64,000 bases of DNA from Capnocytophaga canis (GTDB lineage Bacteria; Bacteroidota; Bacteroidia; Flavobacteriales; Flavobacteriaceae). A model generated the notes under the pieces. The model ran no database searches. It was given only the letters and a program-made list of their open reading frames with translations, and was not told where the DNA came from. A program made the position numbers and the translations under genes. Shown one piece after another: positions 17,421 through 26,297 of this stretch; positions within the stretch are counted from its first letter, which is position 1, and each line of letters starts with the position of its first letter. The DNA is taken from contig NZ_CDOI01000134.1 of NCBI RefSeq assembly GCF_000827555.1, positions 35,396-99,395 on the forward strand. The letters run 5' to 3'.

Positions 17421-18710
17421 ATGAGTGTAAAAGTACTAATGTTCGGTTGGGAGTTTCCGCCCCACATCAGTGGAGGGCTTGGCACAGCCTGTTATGGAAT
17501 CGCCAAAGGATTAGCAAAGCACAACGTAAATGTTTTGTTCGTGATGCCAAAAGCAGGGGGTGATGAGGATAGTTCCGTCGCACAGATTATAAACGCAAGT
17601 GATGTGGAAATGCTCCAAAATATGGAAAATATTGAGGAGTTTTGGAAGAACATCAACTTTATGGAAATCGGTTCGAATTTAGTTCCGTATTTAGACCCCG
17701 AAACCTTTGCTCGTGAACGCGAAGCCTATCTGAAAACGGGCGAAAACAAAGAAACCATTTCTTTCAGAAATAAATTCCAATTTTCGGGTAAGTATGGTGC
17801 CAACCTGATGGAGGAAGTATATCGGTATGCGTTGGTTGCCGGAACGGTGGCTAAAAATCACCAATTTGATGTTATACACGCTCACGATTGGCTCACGTAT
17901 AGTGCAGGAATTGTTGCCAAGAAACTATCGGGAAAACCATTGGTGGTTCACGTACACGCTACCGAATACGACCGAGGTGGCGAACACAACCGTAATACAT
18001 TGGTATACGATATCGAAAAACGCGGAATGGAAGCTGCTGACGTTGTGGTTACAGTGAGTAATTGGACGCGTAACATCGTGGTGGAGAAGTACGGCATCAA
18101 TCCGGAAAAGGTTATCACGGTGCATAATGCGGTTGATTTTTCTGCTGAAACTACCGAAAAGGAAGAACGAGGCGTTAAGGAGAAAATCGTAACTTTCTTA
18201 GGAAGAATTACCCTGCAAAAAGGTCCGGAATACTTTGTTGAAGCTGCAGCTAAGGTACTCAAACGGACTCCCAATGTGCGTTTTGTAATGGCAGGAAGTG
18301 GCGAGAAGATGAATCCGTTGGTGCGACGTGTGGCACAATTGGGTATCGGAACGAAATTTCATTTTACAGGTTTCTTAAAAGGTGGCGAAGTACAACGAAT
18401 GTTCCGTTATAGTGATGTTTATGTAATGCCTTCGGTTTCAGAGCCTTTCGGGATTTCACCTTTGGAGGCGATGCGTTCGGGTGTGCCTACTATCATTTCG
18501 AAGCAATCGGGTGTGGCTGAGGTTTTAGACCACGCCATCAAGGTCGATTATTGGGATATTGACGCCCTGGCAGATGCCATTCACGGAATCCTCTCCTATC
18601 CTACTCTTGCCGAATATATGTCACGCGAAGGCTATGATGAGGTAAATCAGCTCAAATGGGAAAACGCCTCTTTGAAACTCAAAACCATTTACGAAAAGCT
18701 CGTGGAATAA
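17421..18710 (+). CDS. GT4 glycogen synthase
   Basis: Glycosyltransferase that most likely elongates the glycogen chain. The N-terminal half begins VLMFGWEFPPHISGGLGTACYGIAKGL, where the glycine loop binds the sugar nucleotide, and carries HAHDWLTYSAGI. The C-terminal half is a GT-B Rossmann domain with VTFLGRITLQKGPEYFVEAA and the E-x7-E signature SEPFGISPLEAMRSG. 429 aa, shorter than enteric GlgA (~477), as is usual for this Bacteroidota type. Adjacent to branching, debranching and GH57 genes, which supports the glycogen role. Donor (ADP- or UDP-glucose) cannot be told; glgC is not in the window. Confidence 0.9.
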   Translation: MSVKVLMFGWEFPPHISGGLGTACYGIAKGLAKHNVNVLFVMPKAGGDEDSSVAQIINASDVEMLQNMENIEEFWKNINFMEIGSNLVPYLDPETFAREREAYLKTGENKETISFRNKFQFSGKYGANLMEEVYRYALVAGTVAKNHQFDVIHAHDWLTYSAGIVAKKLSGKPLVVHVHATEYDRGGEHNRNTLVYDIEKRGMEAADVVVTVSNWTRNIVVEKYGINPEKVITVHNAVDFSAETTEKEERGVKEKIVTFLGRITLQKGPEYFVEAAAKVLKRTPNVRFVMAGSGEKMNPLVRRVAQLGIGTKFHFTGFLKGGEVQRMFRYSDVYVMPSVSEPFGISPLEAMRSGVPTIISKQSGVAEVLDHAIKVDYWDIDALADAIHGILSYPTLAEYMSREGYDEVNQLKWENASLKLKTIYEKLVE

Positions 18711-18880
18711 GGAAAGATAAAAAATTAATGCATATACAAGATATGATAGAGAGAAAGATAAGTAGTTTATCATACGAAAAAGAGTTGAAAACATTTAATT
18801 ATTAAATTCCGATTCCAGACTCTTCAATATATCCAAATCATTTTCTCAGATAACTTTAGGTTTAAAATAATAAAATACAT

Positions 18881-19480
18881 ATGAAATACTTTTTAGCAAT
18901 TTTATTTTTGTCTTGTTTTTCTGTAATGTACAGTCAGAATGAAAGTTTACAAAAGTCGAAGTGGAAAGGTGAAATCTCTTTTGGATTAGGTTCAGCAGAA
19001 CTCAAAGGAGAAGCCTTTGAAATCACAGGAAATGTAAACAATATAAACACTTTATTATTTTACAAACTCTCTTCAAAAGGAGGTATATTAACTGGTGTTG
19101 GAGTTACTCATTTCAACAATGGAGCGCTACTTCCCGATGGTTATAGTCGTGTAAAAGCTACATTCATAGAAATTCCTTTTAAATTAAGAGGATACGTATG
19201 GAATTTTGAACAAACAAATATAAAATTTACACTTAGTGCTGGTTTTCAGTTCAATAAAGCGATAAAATACCATCAAAAAATCAACAGTGTAACTTTTGAA
19301 CCTCCTAAAACAGACTGGTACGTTGATTTTCCGTTAGAAATTGGTGTAGAAATTCCATTAGGAAAAGATTGTAGCTTTGGTATTTATTCACAGAATAATT
19401 ATTTTGTAGGAAATAAAACCAAAAAATACATAATGAAAAATTATAATCTATTGAAATTGTCTTTAATATATAATTTTTAA
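18881..19480 (+). CDS. Outer-membrane beta-barrel-like protein, unknown function
   Basis: A 199-residue protein with a signal peptide (YFLAILFLSCFSVMYSQ). It has alternating amphipathic strands such as GEISFGLGSAELKG, TLLFYKLSSKGGILTGVGV and FPLEIGVEIPLGKDCSFGIYSQN, ending in an aromatic residue (LLKLSLIYNF), as expected of an outer-membrane beta-barrel. No family name is certain. It lies between the synthase and GH57 genes and is followed by a strong terminator. Confidence 0.7.
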   Translation: MKYFLAILFLSCFSVMYSQNESLQKSKWKGEISFGLGSAELKGEAFEITGNVNNINTLLFYKLSSKGGILTGVGVTHFNNGALLPDGYSRVKATFIEIPFKLRGYVWNFEQTNIKFTLSAGFQFNKAIKYHQKINSVTFEPPKTDWYVDFPLEIGVEIPLGKDCSFGIYSQNNYFVGNKTKKYIMKNYNLLKLSLIYNF

Positions 19481-19501
19481 AAAAACTAAAAAGTCAATAG
19501 T

Positions 19502-19543
19502 AAAGCCCAGATTACAATGAAATGCGATCTGGGCTTTCTATTT
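19502..19543 (+). terminator. Intrinsic terminator after the beta-barrel gene
   Basis: A perfect 11-bp stem (AAAGCCCAGAT with ATCTGGGCTTT, 19502-19512 and 19527-19537) with a 14-base loop and a pyrimidine-rich tail. It ends the upstream rightward transcription unit. Confidence 0.85.
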
Positions 19544-19576
19544 CAGTAAAATATAATTTCTTTTTTTGTTAATCTC

Positions 19577-19607
19577 TTGCTTTAATCATTAAAAATTTAT
19601 AATTTTG
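19577..19607 (+). promoter_or_regulatory. Promoter of the GH57 amylase gene
   Basis: TTG at 19577-19579, 20-base spacer, TAATTTTG at 19600-19607: matches the Bacteroidota promoter. It comes after the terminator, so the GH57 gene has its own transcription start. Confidence 0.65.
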
Positions 19608-19696
19608 AGCGTTGAATGACAAAATCAAAAACCAATCTGATAAGACTAACTTTTTAGCATAAAAATCAGTGTAAACAGCAAAAAACAACTTTATTT

Positions 19697-20887
19697 ATGA
19701 AAAAGTCAATCTGTATTTATTTCCAAATACATCACCCCGAACGACTTAGAAAATATCATTTTTTTGATATAGGAAAGAAACATAATTATTTTGACAATTA
19801 CGCCAATCGTTCTGAATTGGAGGAACTTGCCGAAAATTGCTATCTCCCAACCAATGCATTGCTGTTGGATTTAATCAAAAAATACGACGGAAAATTCAAG
19901 GTTGCCTTTTCGATTTCAGGTTCGGCAATCGACCAATTAAATATGCACACTCCTGAGGTTATCCGCTCGTTTCAAGAACTTGCTGAAACTGGTAATGTGG
20001 AATTTTTGGCGGAAACCTATTCGCATTCATTGGCTTCTCTTTCAGAGGATTCGGACGAATTTGAACAACAAGTAAAACGCCACGTAAATGTGGTAAAAAG
20101 TCTTTTTGGGAAGAAGCCCGTAACCTTCCGAAATACGTCTTTGATTTATTCTGACAAAATCGGAGAGCGAGTAGCCAAATTGGGTTTCAAAACGATGCTT
20201 ACCGACGGAGCAAAACACGTTTTGGGTTGGAAAAGTCCTAACTTTGTGTATAAAAATCCGATAGATGAAAATCTAAATTTACTACTGAAAAACAGCAAAT
20301 TAAGTGATGATATTGCCATTCGATTTTCTGACAGACAATGGAGCGAATATCCGCTTACTTCCGAGAAATATGCTTCGTGGGTAAAACATAGTTTGGCAGA
20401 AACCGAAGTGCTTAATCTGTTTATGAATTACGATGTTATCGGTCATTACAATCGCAAAGAAAGTGGTATTTTCGACTTTTTGGAGTATTTTGTAAAAAAT
20501 ATGATGGAAGATGATGATTATCAGTTTCTTCTTCCGAAAGAAGTTGTTAAAAAACATACTGCGAAAGATGTTTTGCCCGTTCCTTTTCCAATTTCGTGGA
20601 CAGACGAAGAACGTGACATTACTTCGTGGCTCGGAAACGAATTACAGAAAGAGGCGTTCAACCAATTATTTAGAATTCAGTCTATTGTAAAGAAGAAAAA
20701 GAACGCAGAATTGTCCGACGATTACGGACGATTACAAGCAAGTGAACATTTTTATCATATGCGGACTAAACTCTTCTCTACTTCGGATTATCATAAGTAT
20801 TTCACTCCGTATGATTCTCCTTACGAGGCGTTTATCAACTATATGAACGTTTTGAGTGATTTTGAGGTACGTTTGGAAGAAAAGTAA
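19697..20887 (+). CDS. GH57 alpha-amylase-type enzyme
   Basis: A 396-residue cytoplasmic glycoside hydrolase of family 57. It starts with the family signature KSICIYFQIHHPERLRKY. Conserved regions include FKVAFSISGSAIDQL, GNVEFLAETYSHSLASL (holding the likely catalytic Glu) and LFMNYDVIGHY (the likely catalytic Asp). The length fits the short GH57 group. It would degrade or trim glycogen/malto-oligosaccharides inside the cell. In Bacteroidota this gene commonly accompanies the GT4 synthase and debranching enzyme, as here. Confidence 0.9.
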   Translation: MKKSICIYFQIHHPERLRKYHFFDIGKKHNYFDNYANRSELEELAENCYLPTNALLLDLIKKYDGKFKVAFSISGSAIDQLNMHTPEVIRSFQELAETGNVEFLAETYSHSLASLSEDSDEFEQQVKRHVNVVKSLFGKKPVTFRNTSLIYSDKIGERVAKLGFKTMLTDGAKHVLGWKSPNFVYKNPIDENLNLLLKNSKLSDDIAIRFSDRQWSEYPLTSEKYASWVKHSLAETEVLNLFMNYDVIGHYNRKESGIFDFLEYFVKNMMEDDDYQFLLPKEVVKKHTAKDVLPVPFPISWTDEERDITSWLGNELQKEAFNQLFRIQSIVKKKKNAELSDDYGRLQASEHFYHMRTKLFSTSDYHKYFTPYDSPYEAFINYMNVLSDFEVRLEEK

Positions 20888-20894
20888 TATAATG

Positions 20895-20932
20895 AACTGC
20901 TGTGGTTGTGAACGCTATGGCAGTTTTTTTTT
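20895..20932 (+). terminator. Intrinsic terminator after the GH57 gene
   Basis: Stem AACTGC/GCAGTT (20895-20900 and 20920-20925) with a 19-base loop followed by a T-run. Confidence 0.6.
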
Positions 20933-20951
20933 ACAATAAATTTATATACTA

Positions 20952-21275
20952 ATGATCGCGATAGTTATTTTAAGTTTATGCTATATTGTCGTAGCTTTTT
21001 TAGTTACAGAAAAGAATGCTGAACAAACCCTTTCAGGCTACAATACAATGTCAGAAGAAGAATGCAAAAGAGTGGATATAAGGACTTATATTCCATTTTT
21101 TAAGAGATTTCATCTGTTTTTGGGAATTTCATCGTTCATTGGTGGAACAATGATTCTTTATTTTATAAACGAACATTGGGGTATACTTTTCACTATATTT
21201 TACCCTCTTGTCATTTACCCTTATTTTATTTGGAAAGGAAAAAAGTCCGATAATAATACCGGACTTTTCCATTAA
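20952..21275 (+). CDS. DUF3784-family small membrane protein
   Basis: A 107-residue integral membrane protein with three hydrophobic stretches (MIAIVILSLCYIVVAFLV, FHLFLGISSFIGGTMILYFI, GILFTIFYPLVIYPYFIW). Between the first two lies the family-like motif LSGYNTMSEEECKRVDIR. The DUF3784 family has no known function. Its stop codon lies just past a hairpin (AAAAGTCCG...CGGACTTTT) that is also used on the opposite strand by the putative small RNA at 21236-21343. Confidence 0.75.
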   Translation: MIAIVILSLCYIVVAFLVTEKNAEQTLSGYNTMSEEECKRVDIRTYIPFFKRFHLFLGISSFIGGTMILYFINEHWGILFTIFYPLVIYPYFIWKGKKSDNNTGLFH

Positions 21276-21343
21276 CCAACCAAAACTTTAAATTATGAAA
21301 ACTATTATTTGAAGTTTTGCAATGAGCTACCACCCTCATTGCA
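21236..21343 (-). ncRNA. Putative structured small RNA
   Basis: Leftward unit of ~108 bases without a gene. It starts right after a promoter (TACCTTTG at 21347-21354, TTG at 21373-21375, 18-base spacer). The predicted start coincides with the first base of a perfect 9-bp stem (TGCAATGAG with CTCATTGCA). A second stem (CAAAACTT with AAGTTTTG, plus AAAT/ATTT) follows, then a strong hairpin AAAAGTCCG/CGGACTTTT with a T-run, i.e. a terminator. The 3' hairpin overlaps the end of the DUF3784 gene on the other strand. No family could be assigned; a known Flavobacteria RNA motif remains possible. Confidence 0.6.
21241..21272. terminator. Bidirectional terminator hairpin
   Basis: Arms AAAAGTCCG and CGGACTTTT at 21241-21249 and 21260-21268. 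It ends the DUF3784 gene rightward (the arm lies inside the last codons) and the putative small RNA leftward, where the T-run is longer. Confidence 0.75.
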
Positions 21344-21346
21344 TTG

Positions 21347-21375
21347 CAAAGGTACAAATAATTTTCAATACACAA
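21347..21375 (-). promoter_or_regulatory. Promoter of the putative small RNA
   Basis: Minus-strand TTG (21373-21375), 18-base spacer, TACCTTTG (21347-21354). It points away from the DUF4431 gene and into the gap before the DUF3784 gene, where the only possible product is the structured RNA at 21236-21343. Confidence 0.65.
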
Positions 21376-21568
21376 TAGTTAATTTCAACTTTAACAAAAG
21401 TTTATTACCTGATAAACGTTTTCGCTGTCTATTTTTTGAGAATATTAAGATTTTATTTAATAATTAGCAATTTTATTTTGCTGACAAAAATAAAATTTAG
21501 ACGTTCCATTTTTACTTCTAAAAACAAAATGACAAACAACTTTATTTGAAGTATTTTTATAAATCAAT
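21376..21568. other. Gap upstream of the small-RNA promoter
   Basis: About 190 AT-rich bases between the small-RNA promoter and the end of the leftward DUF4431 gene. Nothing recognisable. Confidence 0.4.
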
Positions 21569-22084
21569 CTATTCTTTCTTAATTTGTGCAACATCCATCA
21601 AAACATCAGTAAAATGATGTCCTGTATGTGCTCCGAAGAAACTTCCCGTCAAACGGACGTTTTTGTCAATATAATTTGTAAATTTAATATCGGAAGTTGA
21701 GGTTAATTGAACTTCTAAAATATTAGTTTGTGCAGGATTAAACCCGTCATCTTCTTCGTCTGCAACAAGATTTATAGGGTTTCTGAGTTCTAATATAAAT
21801 ACCTCCTCCTTTGCATCTACCTCTGGACTTTCACCATACCCCGGAGGCCCGAAAAATGTTTTGATCTTTATAATACCAGAAATTACCGATATAGAGGGTT
21901 CATAGAAATATTCCTTGTAACCTTCCGCATTTTTTTTGATATTTTCATCTGGTTTATGAAAATCAGATGCAATATTGCTTTGTACATTCTGTTGGGTAGC
22001 TTGTTGCTTCGAGTTGTCTTTACAACCTACAAAGGAAAGCACCAGTCCGATAAGTCCCAGAAAAATTAGATTATTACTTTTCAT
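21569..22084 (-). CDS. DUF4431-like lipoprotein
   Basis: A 171-residue lipoprotein: signal sequence NNLIFLGLIGLVLSFVGC with the lipid-attached Cys near residue 21, then a low-complexity Gln/Asn linker. The domain contains VISGIIKIKTFFGPPGYGESPEVDAKEE in pieces typical of DUF4431 (the FFGPPGYGE motif) and ends NVRLTGSFFGAHTGHHFTDVLMDV. The function of the family is unknown. It has its own -7 box at 22120-22127 and stands alone between purL and the small RNA. Confidence 0.7.
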   Translation of the reverse strand: MKSNNLIFLGLIGLVLSFVGCKDNSKQQATQQNVQSNIASDFHKPDENIKKNAEGYKEYFYEPSISVISGIIKIKTFFGPPGYGESPEVDAKEEVFILELRNPINLVADEEDDGFNPAQTNILEVQLTSTSDIKFTNYIDKNVRLTGSFFGAHTGHHFTDVLMDVAQIKKE

Positions 22085-22119
22085 AACACAATATTTTTAG
22101 TTTTTGCTGAAAATCAGCA

Positions 22120-22127
22120 CAAAGTTA
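22120..22127 (-). promoter_or_regulatory. -7 box for the DUF4431 gene
   Basis: Minus-strand TAACTTTG, a perfect TAnnTTTG, 36 bases upstream of the start codon. The -33 element is weak. Confidence 0.45.
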
Positions 22128-22154
22128 CAAAATAATTATTAAGTTGAAAATATG

Positions 22155-22182
22155 AAAAAAGGTGCGTGTTTACGCACCTTAA
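22155..22182 (-). terminator. Intrinsic terminator after purL
   Basis: Hairpin AAGGTGCGT/ACGCACCTT with a T-run on the minus strand, directly after the purL stop codon. Confidence 0.85.
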
Positions 22183-22186
22183 AACA

Positions 22187-25100
22187 TTATTTACTCCTTT
22201 CCTCAATCCACTTTCGTGCATTTACAAAAGCCTCTAACCAAGGTGAAACCTCATCGTGTCGATTTTCGGGGTAATGTGCCCAATTCCATTGGAAAATAGA
22301 GCGTTCGATATGTGGCATCATTACTAAATGACGTCCAGTTTTATCACAAAGCATTGCCGTATTATAATCTGAACCATTAGGATTCGCAGGATAACCCTCA
22401 TAGGCATATTTTGCTACAATATTATACTCATTTTCAGCCATTGGCAGGTGGAATTTTCCTTCCCCGTGAGAAATCCAAACGCCTAATGTTGCTCCTTCCA
22501 ACGAAGAAAGCATCACCGAATTATTTTTCTGAACAGTTACCGAAGTAAATCCGCTTTCGTGTTTTCCACTATCGTTATGAACCATTTTTCCGTGTGTTTC
22601 GTGCTCAGGATTAATCACTTCTAACTCCATAAACAACTGACAACCATTACAAATTCCTACCGAAAGCGTGTCCTTGCGTTTGAAGAAATTTTCCAAAGCC
22701 GTTTTTGCTTTTTCGTTATAGAGAAAAGCTCCTGCCCAACCTTTGGCACTTCCCAACACGTCCGAATTTGAAAATCCGCCCACAGCTCCGATGAATTGCA
22801 CATCTTCCAACGTTTCTCTTCCTGAAATAAGGTCAGTCATATGTACATCTTTCACATCAAAACCTGCCAAATACATTGCATTTGCCATTTCACGTTCAGA
22901 GTTACTTCCTTTTTCACGAATTACAGCCGCTTTTGGTCGTTTTCCACTCGAAAGTTTAGGTTTTTGACCTGTAAAATGCTTCGGAAATACAAAATTTAGC
23001 GGTTGTTCAGAATAATTTTGATATCTTTCTGTTGCTTTATCGTTTTTAGTTTGTTTTTTGTCTAACAAATAAGAAGTTAAAAACCAAATATCACGTAATT
23101 CCGAAATATTAAATGTCAATTCTGTATCAAAATTCTTAACATTCAGGATATCAGAATTTGTTACTGTTCCAATTTTGAAAACTTCAATCCCTTCTGATTT
23201 CAGATAATTTTCTGCTTCTGTATCTGCTTGAAAAACAAGACCAATATTTTCATTAAATAATAATTTCGCTGTGTCTTCTTCTTTAAAAACTGAAAAATCA
23301 AAATCAGCTCCCAAATCATTTTCAGCAAAACACATTTCTAACAGAGTAGTAATGAGTCCACCACTTCCTATATCGTGTCCCGCTTGTATTTTACCCTGAT
23401 TTACAAGATATTGAATAGCACTGAATGCTTTTTTGAAATATTCAGCATCTTTGATAGTCGGAGCTTCTTTCCCAATTTTATTCAAAATTTGAGCAAACGA
23501 AGAACCTCCTAATTTGAATTTATCCTGTGAGAGATTGATATAATAAATCGCTCCGCCGTTTCGTTTTAAAACAGGCTCTACTACTTTGGTGATATCCGTG
23601 CAATTCGCGACAGATGAAATGATTACCGTACCAGGAGCAATCACGTCTCCATTAGGATATTTTTGCTTCATTGAGAGAGAATCTTTTCCTGTTGGAATAT
23701 TGATTCCCAATTCAATAGCAAAATCCGAACAGCCTTTTACAGCTTCGTACAGACGAGCATCTTCTCCCTTATTTTTACAAGCCCACATCCAATTAGCTGA
23801 AAGCGAAACCCCATTGATTCCATTTTTAAGCGGAGCCCACACAATATTAGACAGAGCTTCTGCAACTGCATTTCGGCTTCCTGCCACAGGGTCAATCAAT
23901 GCTGTAAGAGGCGAATGCCCTATGGTTGTCGCAATCCCCTCTTTGCCTTGATAATCAAGAGCCATAACTCCCACATTATTAAGTGGTAACTGCAAAGCCC
24001 CTACACATTGTTGCTTCGCTACACGTCCGCCCACGCATCGGTCAACTTTATTAGTAAGCCAATCTTTACAAGCAACAGCTTCAAGTTGTAAAACTTGTTC
24101 TAAATATGACTTTATATTACTTTGATAATACACTAAATCTTCATATTCTGTTTTGACAGAAGTATCCTCCATTATAGTTTTTGGAGAACTTCCAAACATA
24201 TCCGACAGATGAAAATCCAAAGGCTTCGTGTTTTTCTTTTTAGAAGTTATTGAAAAACGCTTATCAGAAGTTACTTCTCCTACCTCATACATCGGGCTTC
24301 GTTCACGTTCGGCTATGGTTTTTAATTTTTCAATATGCTTGTTTCCAATAACCAACCCCATACGTTCCTGCGATTCGTTCCCGATGATTTCCTTATCAGA
24401 AAGCGTTGGGTCGCCCACAGGAAGTTTGTCCAAATCAATTTTCCCGCCTGTTTCTTCAATAAGCTCAGAAAGGCAATTCAGATGTCCACCTGCCCCGTGA
24501 TCGTGAATGGAAACTATCGGATTTTCATCAGCCTCTACCATTGCTCGGATGGCGTTGGCAGCTCGTTTTTGCATTTCAGGATTAGAACGCTGAATTGCAT
24601 TTAGTTCAATTCCAGAACCAAAAGCTCCTGTATCAGCACTTGAAACAGCAGCCCCTCCCATACCAATGCGATAATTTTCTCCACCTAAAATTACGATTTT
24701 ATCTCCTTCTTTTGGCTGATGCTTTATAGCTTGAGATTTCTTTCCATATCCTACACCACCAGCTAACATAATTACCTTATCGAATCCCAACTTCTTTGCA
24801 TCTTCCTCGTGTTCAAAGGTTAAGAGCGAACCTGCAATGAGTGGCTGTCCGAATTTGTTTCCAAAATCAGAAGCTCCGTTTGAAGCTTTGATAAGAATAT
24901 CCATCGGTGTTTGATACAACCACTTACGTTCGTCCATCGCCTTTTCCCACGGGCGATTTTCTTCCAATCGAGAATACGAAGTCATATACACTGCCGTCCC
25001 TGCAAGTGGCAATGAGCCTTGTCCTCCTGCCAAGCGGTCGCGAATTTCCCCACCAGAACCTGTCGCCGCCCCATTAAAGGGTTCAACAGTCGTTGGAAAA

Positions 25101-25849
25101 TTATGTGTTTCTGCTTTAAGCGAAATAACAGACTCAAATTTTTTAGTTTCAAAAAAGTCAGGTTTGTCAGCCGTTTTTGGAGCAAATTGCTCTACAACAG
25201 GACCTTGAATAAAAGCGACATTATCTTTGTAAGCAGAAACAATTTCGTTAGGATTTATTTCAGAAGTTTTCTTAATCAGTTTGAAAAGAGAACTTGGTTT
25301 TTCTTCTCCATCAATGATAAAAGTTCCGTTAAAAATCTTATGACGACAATGTTCCGAATTAATTTGAGAAAACCCAAACACCTCTGAATCAGTGAGTTTT
25401 CTATCTAACTTCTTTGATAAATTGTTAAGATATTCTACTTCCTCGACGCTTAATGATAAGCCTTCTTTTTGATTATATTCCTCAATATCATCAATTTCTA
25501 AAACAGGTTCGGGTGTAATATTTATGGTAAAAATATCTTGATACAGCCCATTGTATTTCTGAAATAGCATTGGGTCAAAATCAGTAAAATCCTTGGATAC
25601 TTCGTTAAATTCTTCGATACGAATAATTCCTTGGATATCCATATTTTGGGTAATTTCGACAGCGTTTGTACTCCAAGGGGTAATCATTGCTGCACGGGGT
25701 CCTACAAAAAATCCTTTGAGAACTTCCTGCTCAATTTTCTTAGCTCCACCAAAAAGCCAATTTAGTTTAGAAATCGTTTGTTCAGATAAGTTTTCGGTAG
25801 TTTGCACCGCATATAAATTCTGCTTCGGATTTTTAAAGAAATGTATCAT
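22187..25849 (-). CDS. purL: Phosphoribosylformylglycinamidine synthase
   Basis: Converts FGAR to FGAM in purine synthesis using glutamine and ATP. It is the large single-chain form: an N-terminal PurS-like part, two AIRS-type ATP-binding/catalytic halves (SLKAETHNFPTTVEPFNGAATGSGGEIRD; GIATTIGHSPLTALIDPVAGSRNAV), and a C-terminal class I glutamine amidotransferase with the nucleophile Cys in SVGICNGCQLFMEL and a late WISHGEGKFH. I start at the ATG at 25849 (1220 aa, MIHFFKNPKQNLYAV), since the 31-residue upstream extension is not like the family. Monocistronic with a terminator and a TAAATTTG -7 box. Confidence 0.97.
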   Translation of the reverse strand: MIHFFKNPKQNLYAVQTTENLSEQTISKLNWLFGGAKKIEQEVLKGFFVGPRAAMITPWSTNAVEITQNMDIQGIIRIEEFNEVSKDFTDFDPMLFQKYNGLYQDIFTINITPEPVLEIDDIEEYNQKEGLSLSVEEVEYLNNLSKKLDRKLTDSEVFGFSQINSEHCRHKIFNGTFIIDGEEKPSSLFKLIKKTSEINPNEIVSAYKDNVAFIQGPVVEQFAPKTADKPDFFETKKFESVISLKAETHNFPTTVEPFNGAATGSGGEIRDRLAGGQGSLPLAGTAVYMTSYSRLEENRPWEKAMDERKWLYQTPMDILIKASNGASDFGNKFGQPLIAGSLLTFEHEEDAKKLGFDKVIMLAGGVGYGKKSQAIKHQPKEGDKIVILGGENYRIGMGGAAVSSADTGAFGSGIELNAIQRSNPEMQKRAANAIRAMVEADENPIVSIHDHGAGGHLNCLSELIEETGGKIDLDKLPVGDPTLSDKEIIGNESQERMGLVIGNKHIEKLKTIAERERSPMYEVGEVTSDKRFSITSKKKNTKPLDFHLSDMFGSSPKTIMEDTSVKTEYEDLVYYQSNIKSYLEQVLQLEAVACKDWLTNKVDRCVGGRVAKQQCVGALQLPLNNVGVMALDYQGKEGIATTIGHSPLTALIDPVAGSRNAVAEALSNIVWAPLKNGINGVSLSANWMWACKNKGEDARLYEAVKGCSDFAIELGINIPTGKDSLSMKQKYPNGDVIAPGTVIISSVANCTDITKVVEPVLKRNGGAIYYINLSQDKFKLGGSSFAQILNKIGKEAPTIKDAEYFKKAFSAIQYLVNQGKIQAGHDIGSGGLITTLLEMCFAENDLGADFDFSVFKEEDTAKLLFNENIGLVFQADTEAENYLKSEGIEVFKIGTVTNSDILNVKNFDTELTFNISELRDIWFLTSYLLDKKQTKNDKATERYQNYSEQPLNFVFPKHFTGQKPKLSSGKRPKAAVIREKGSNSEREMANAMYLAGFDVKDVHMTDLISGRETLEDVQFIGAVGGFSNSDVLGSAKGWAGAFLYNEKAKTALENFFKRKDTLSVGICNGCQLFMELEVINPEHETHGKMVHNDSGKHESGFTSVTVQKNNSVMLSSLEGATLGVWISHGEGKFHLPMAENEYNIVAKYAYEGYPANPNGSDYNTAMLCDKTGRHLVMMPHIERSIFQWNWAHYPENRHDEVSPWLEAFVNARKWIEERSK

Positions 25850-26297
25850 TTGATTTATGGATTTAAGCGACAAATTTAGACAAAAAAAACGAATTGCGAA
25901 ACGAGGGAGAATGAAAAATTTGTGCCAATATTCGTAATTCACATTACAAAGAAATACTTCTGTTAAAAATTTGTGATAGATGATCTTTTTAGAAGTAAAT
26001 TACAGAATCGTTTTTAAAACCAAAAGTTAATCAAAATATTTGCCCAGTGTAATAAGAGTTGTTTTATTAAAATATAGCTCAAAACAATTGTTTATTTATT
26101 CGATTTTTATAACGTCGGAAAATGTTGAACCAAAAAGCTTAGGAAGTGGTATTTTTAATATTTCTATCAAACGTATTATTAAACGGAGATATGTTTTAAT
26201 ACTAATTTCCGAAGTTTCTACCTGATAACCAACCTTCCTATAAAGAAACAAAAAAGGCTGCCATTTGGCAACCTTTTTTATAGTCTATTTTATCAAA
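25850..26297. other. Intergenic region purL / OprF-like gene
   Basis: 448 bases. It holds the purL -7 box TAAATTTG (minus strand, 25871-25878), an imperfect hairpin near 25949-25989 (ACTTCT/AGAAGT with A/T-rich inner arms), and the terminator of the OprF-like gene at 26250-26280. A 61-codon frame at 26040-26225 has no features of a real gene. Confidence 0.5.
26250..26280 (-). terminator. Intrinsic terminator after the OprF-like gene
   Basis: AAAAGGcTGCC-attt-GGCAaCCTTTT: near-perfect stem with A-run and T-run, so it could work in both directions. It lies 18 bases after the stop of the leftward OmpA-family gene. Confidence 0.85.

Noticed and set aside
26040..26225. A 61-codon gene between purL and the OprF-like gene
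   Set aside because: No promoter in the right place, no recognisable domain, and amino-acid make-up as expected from A/T-rich noise.
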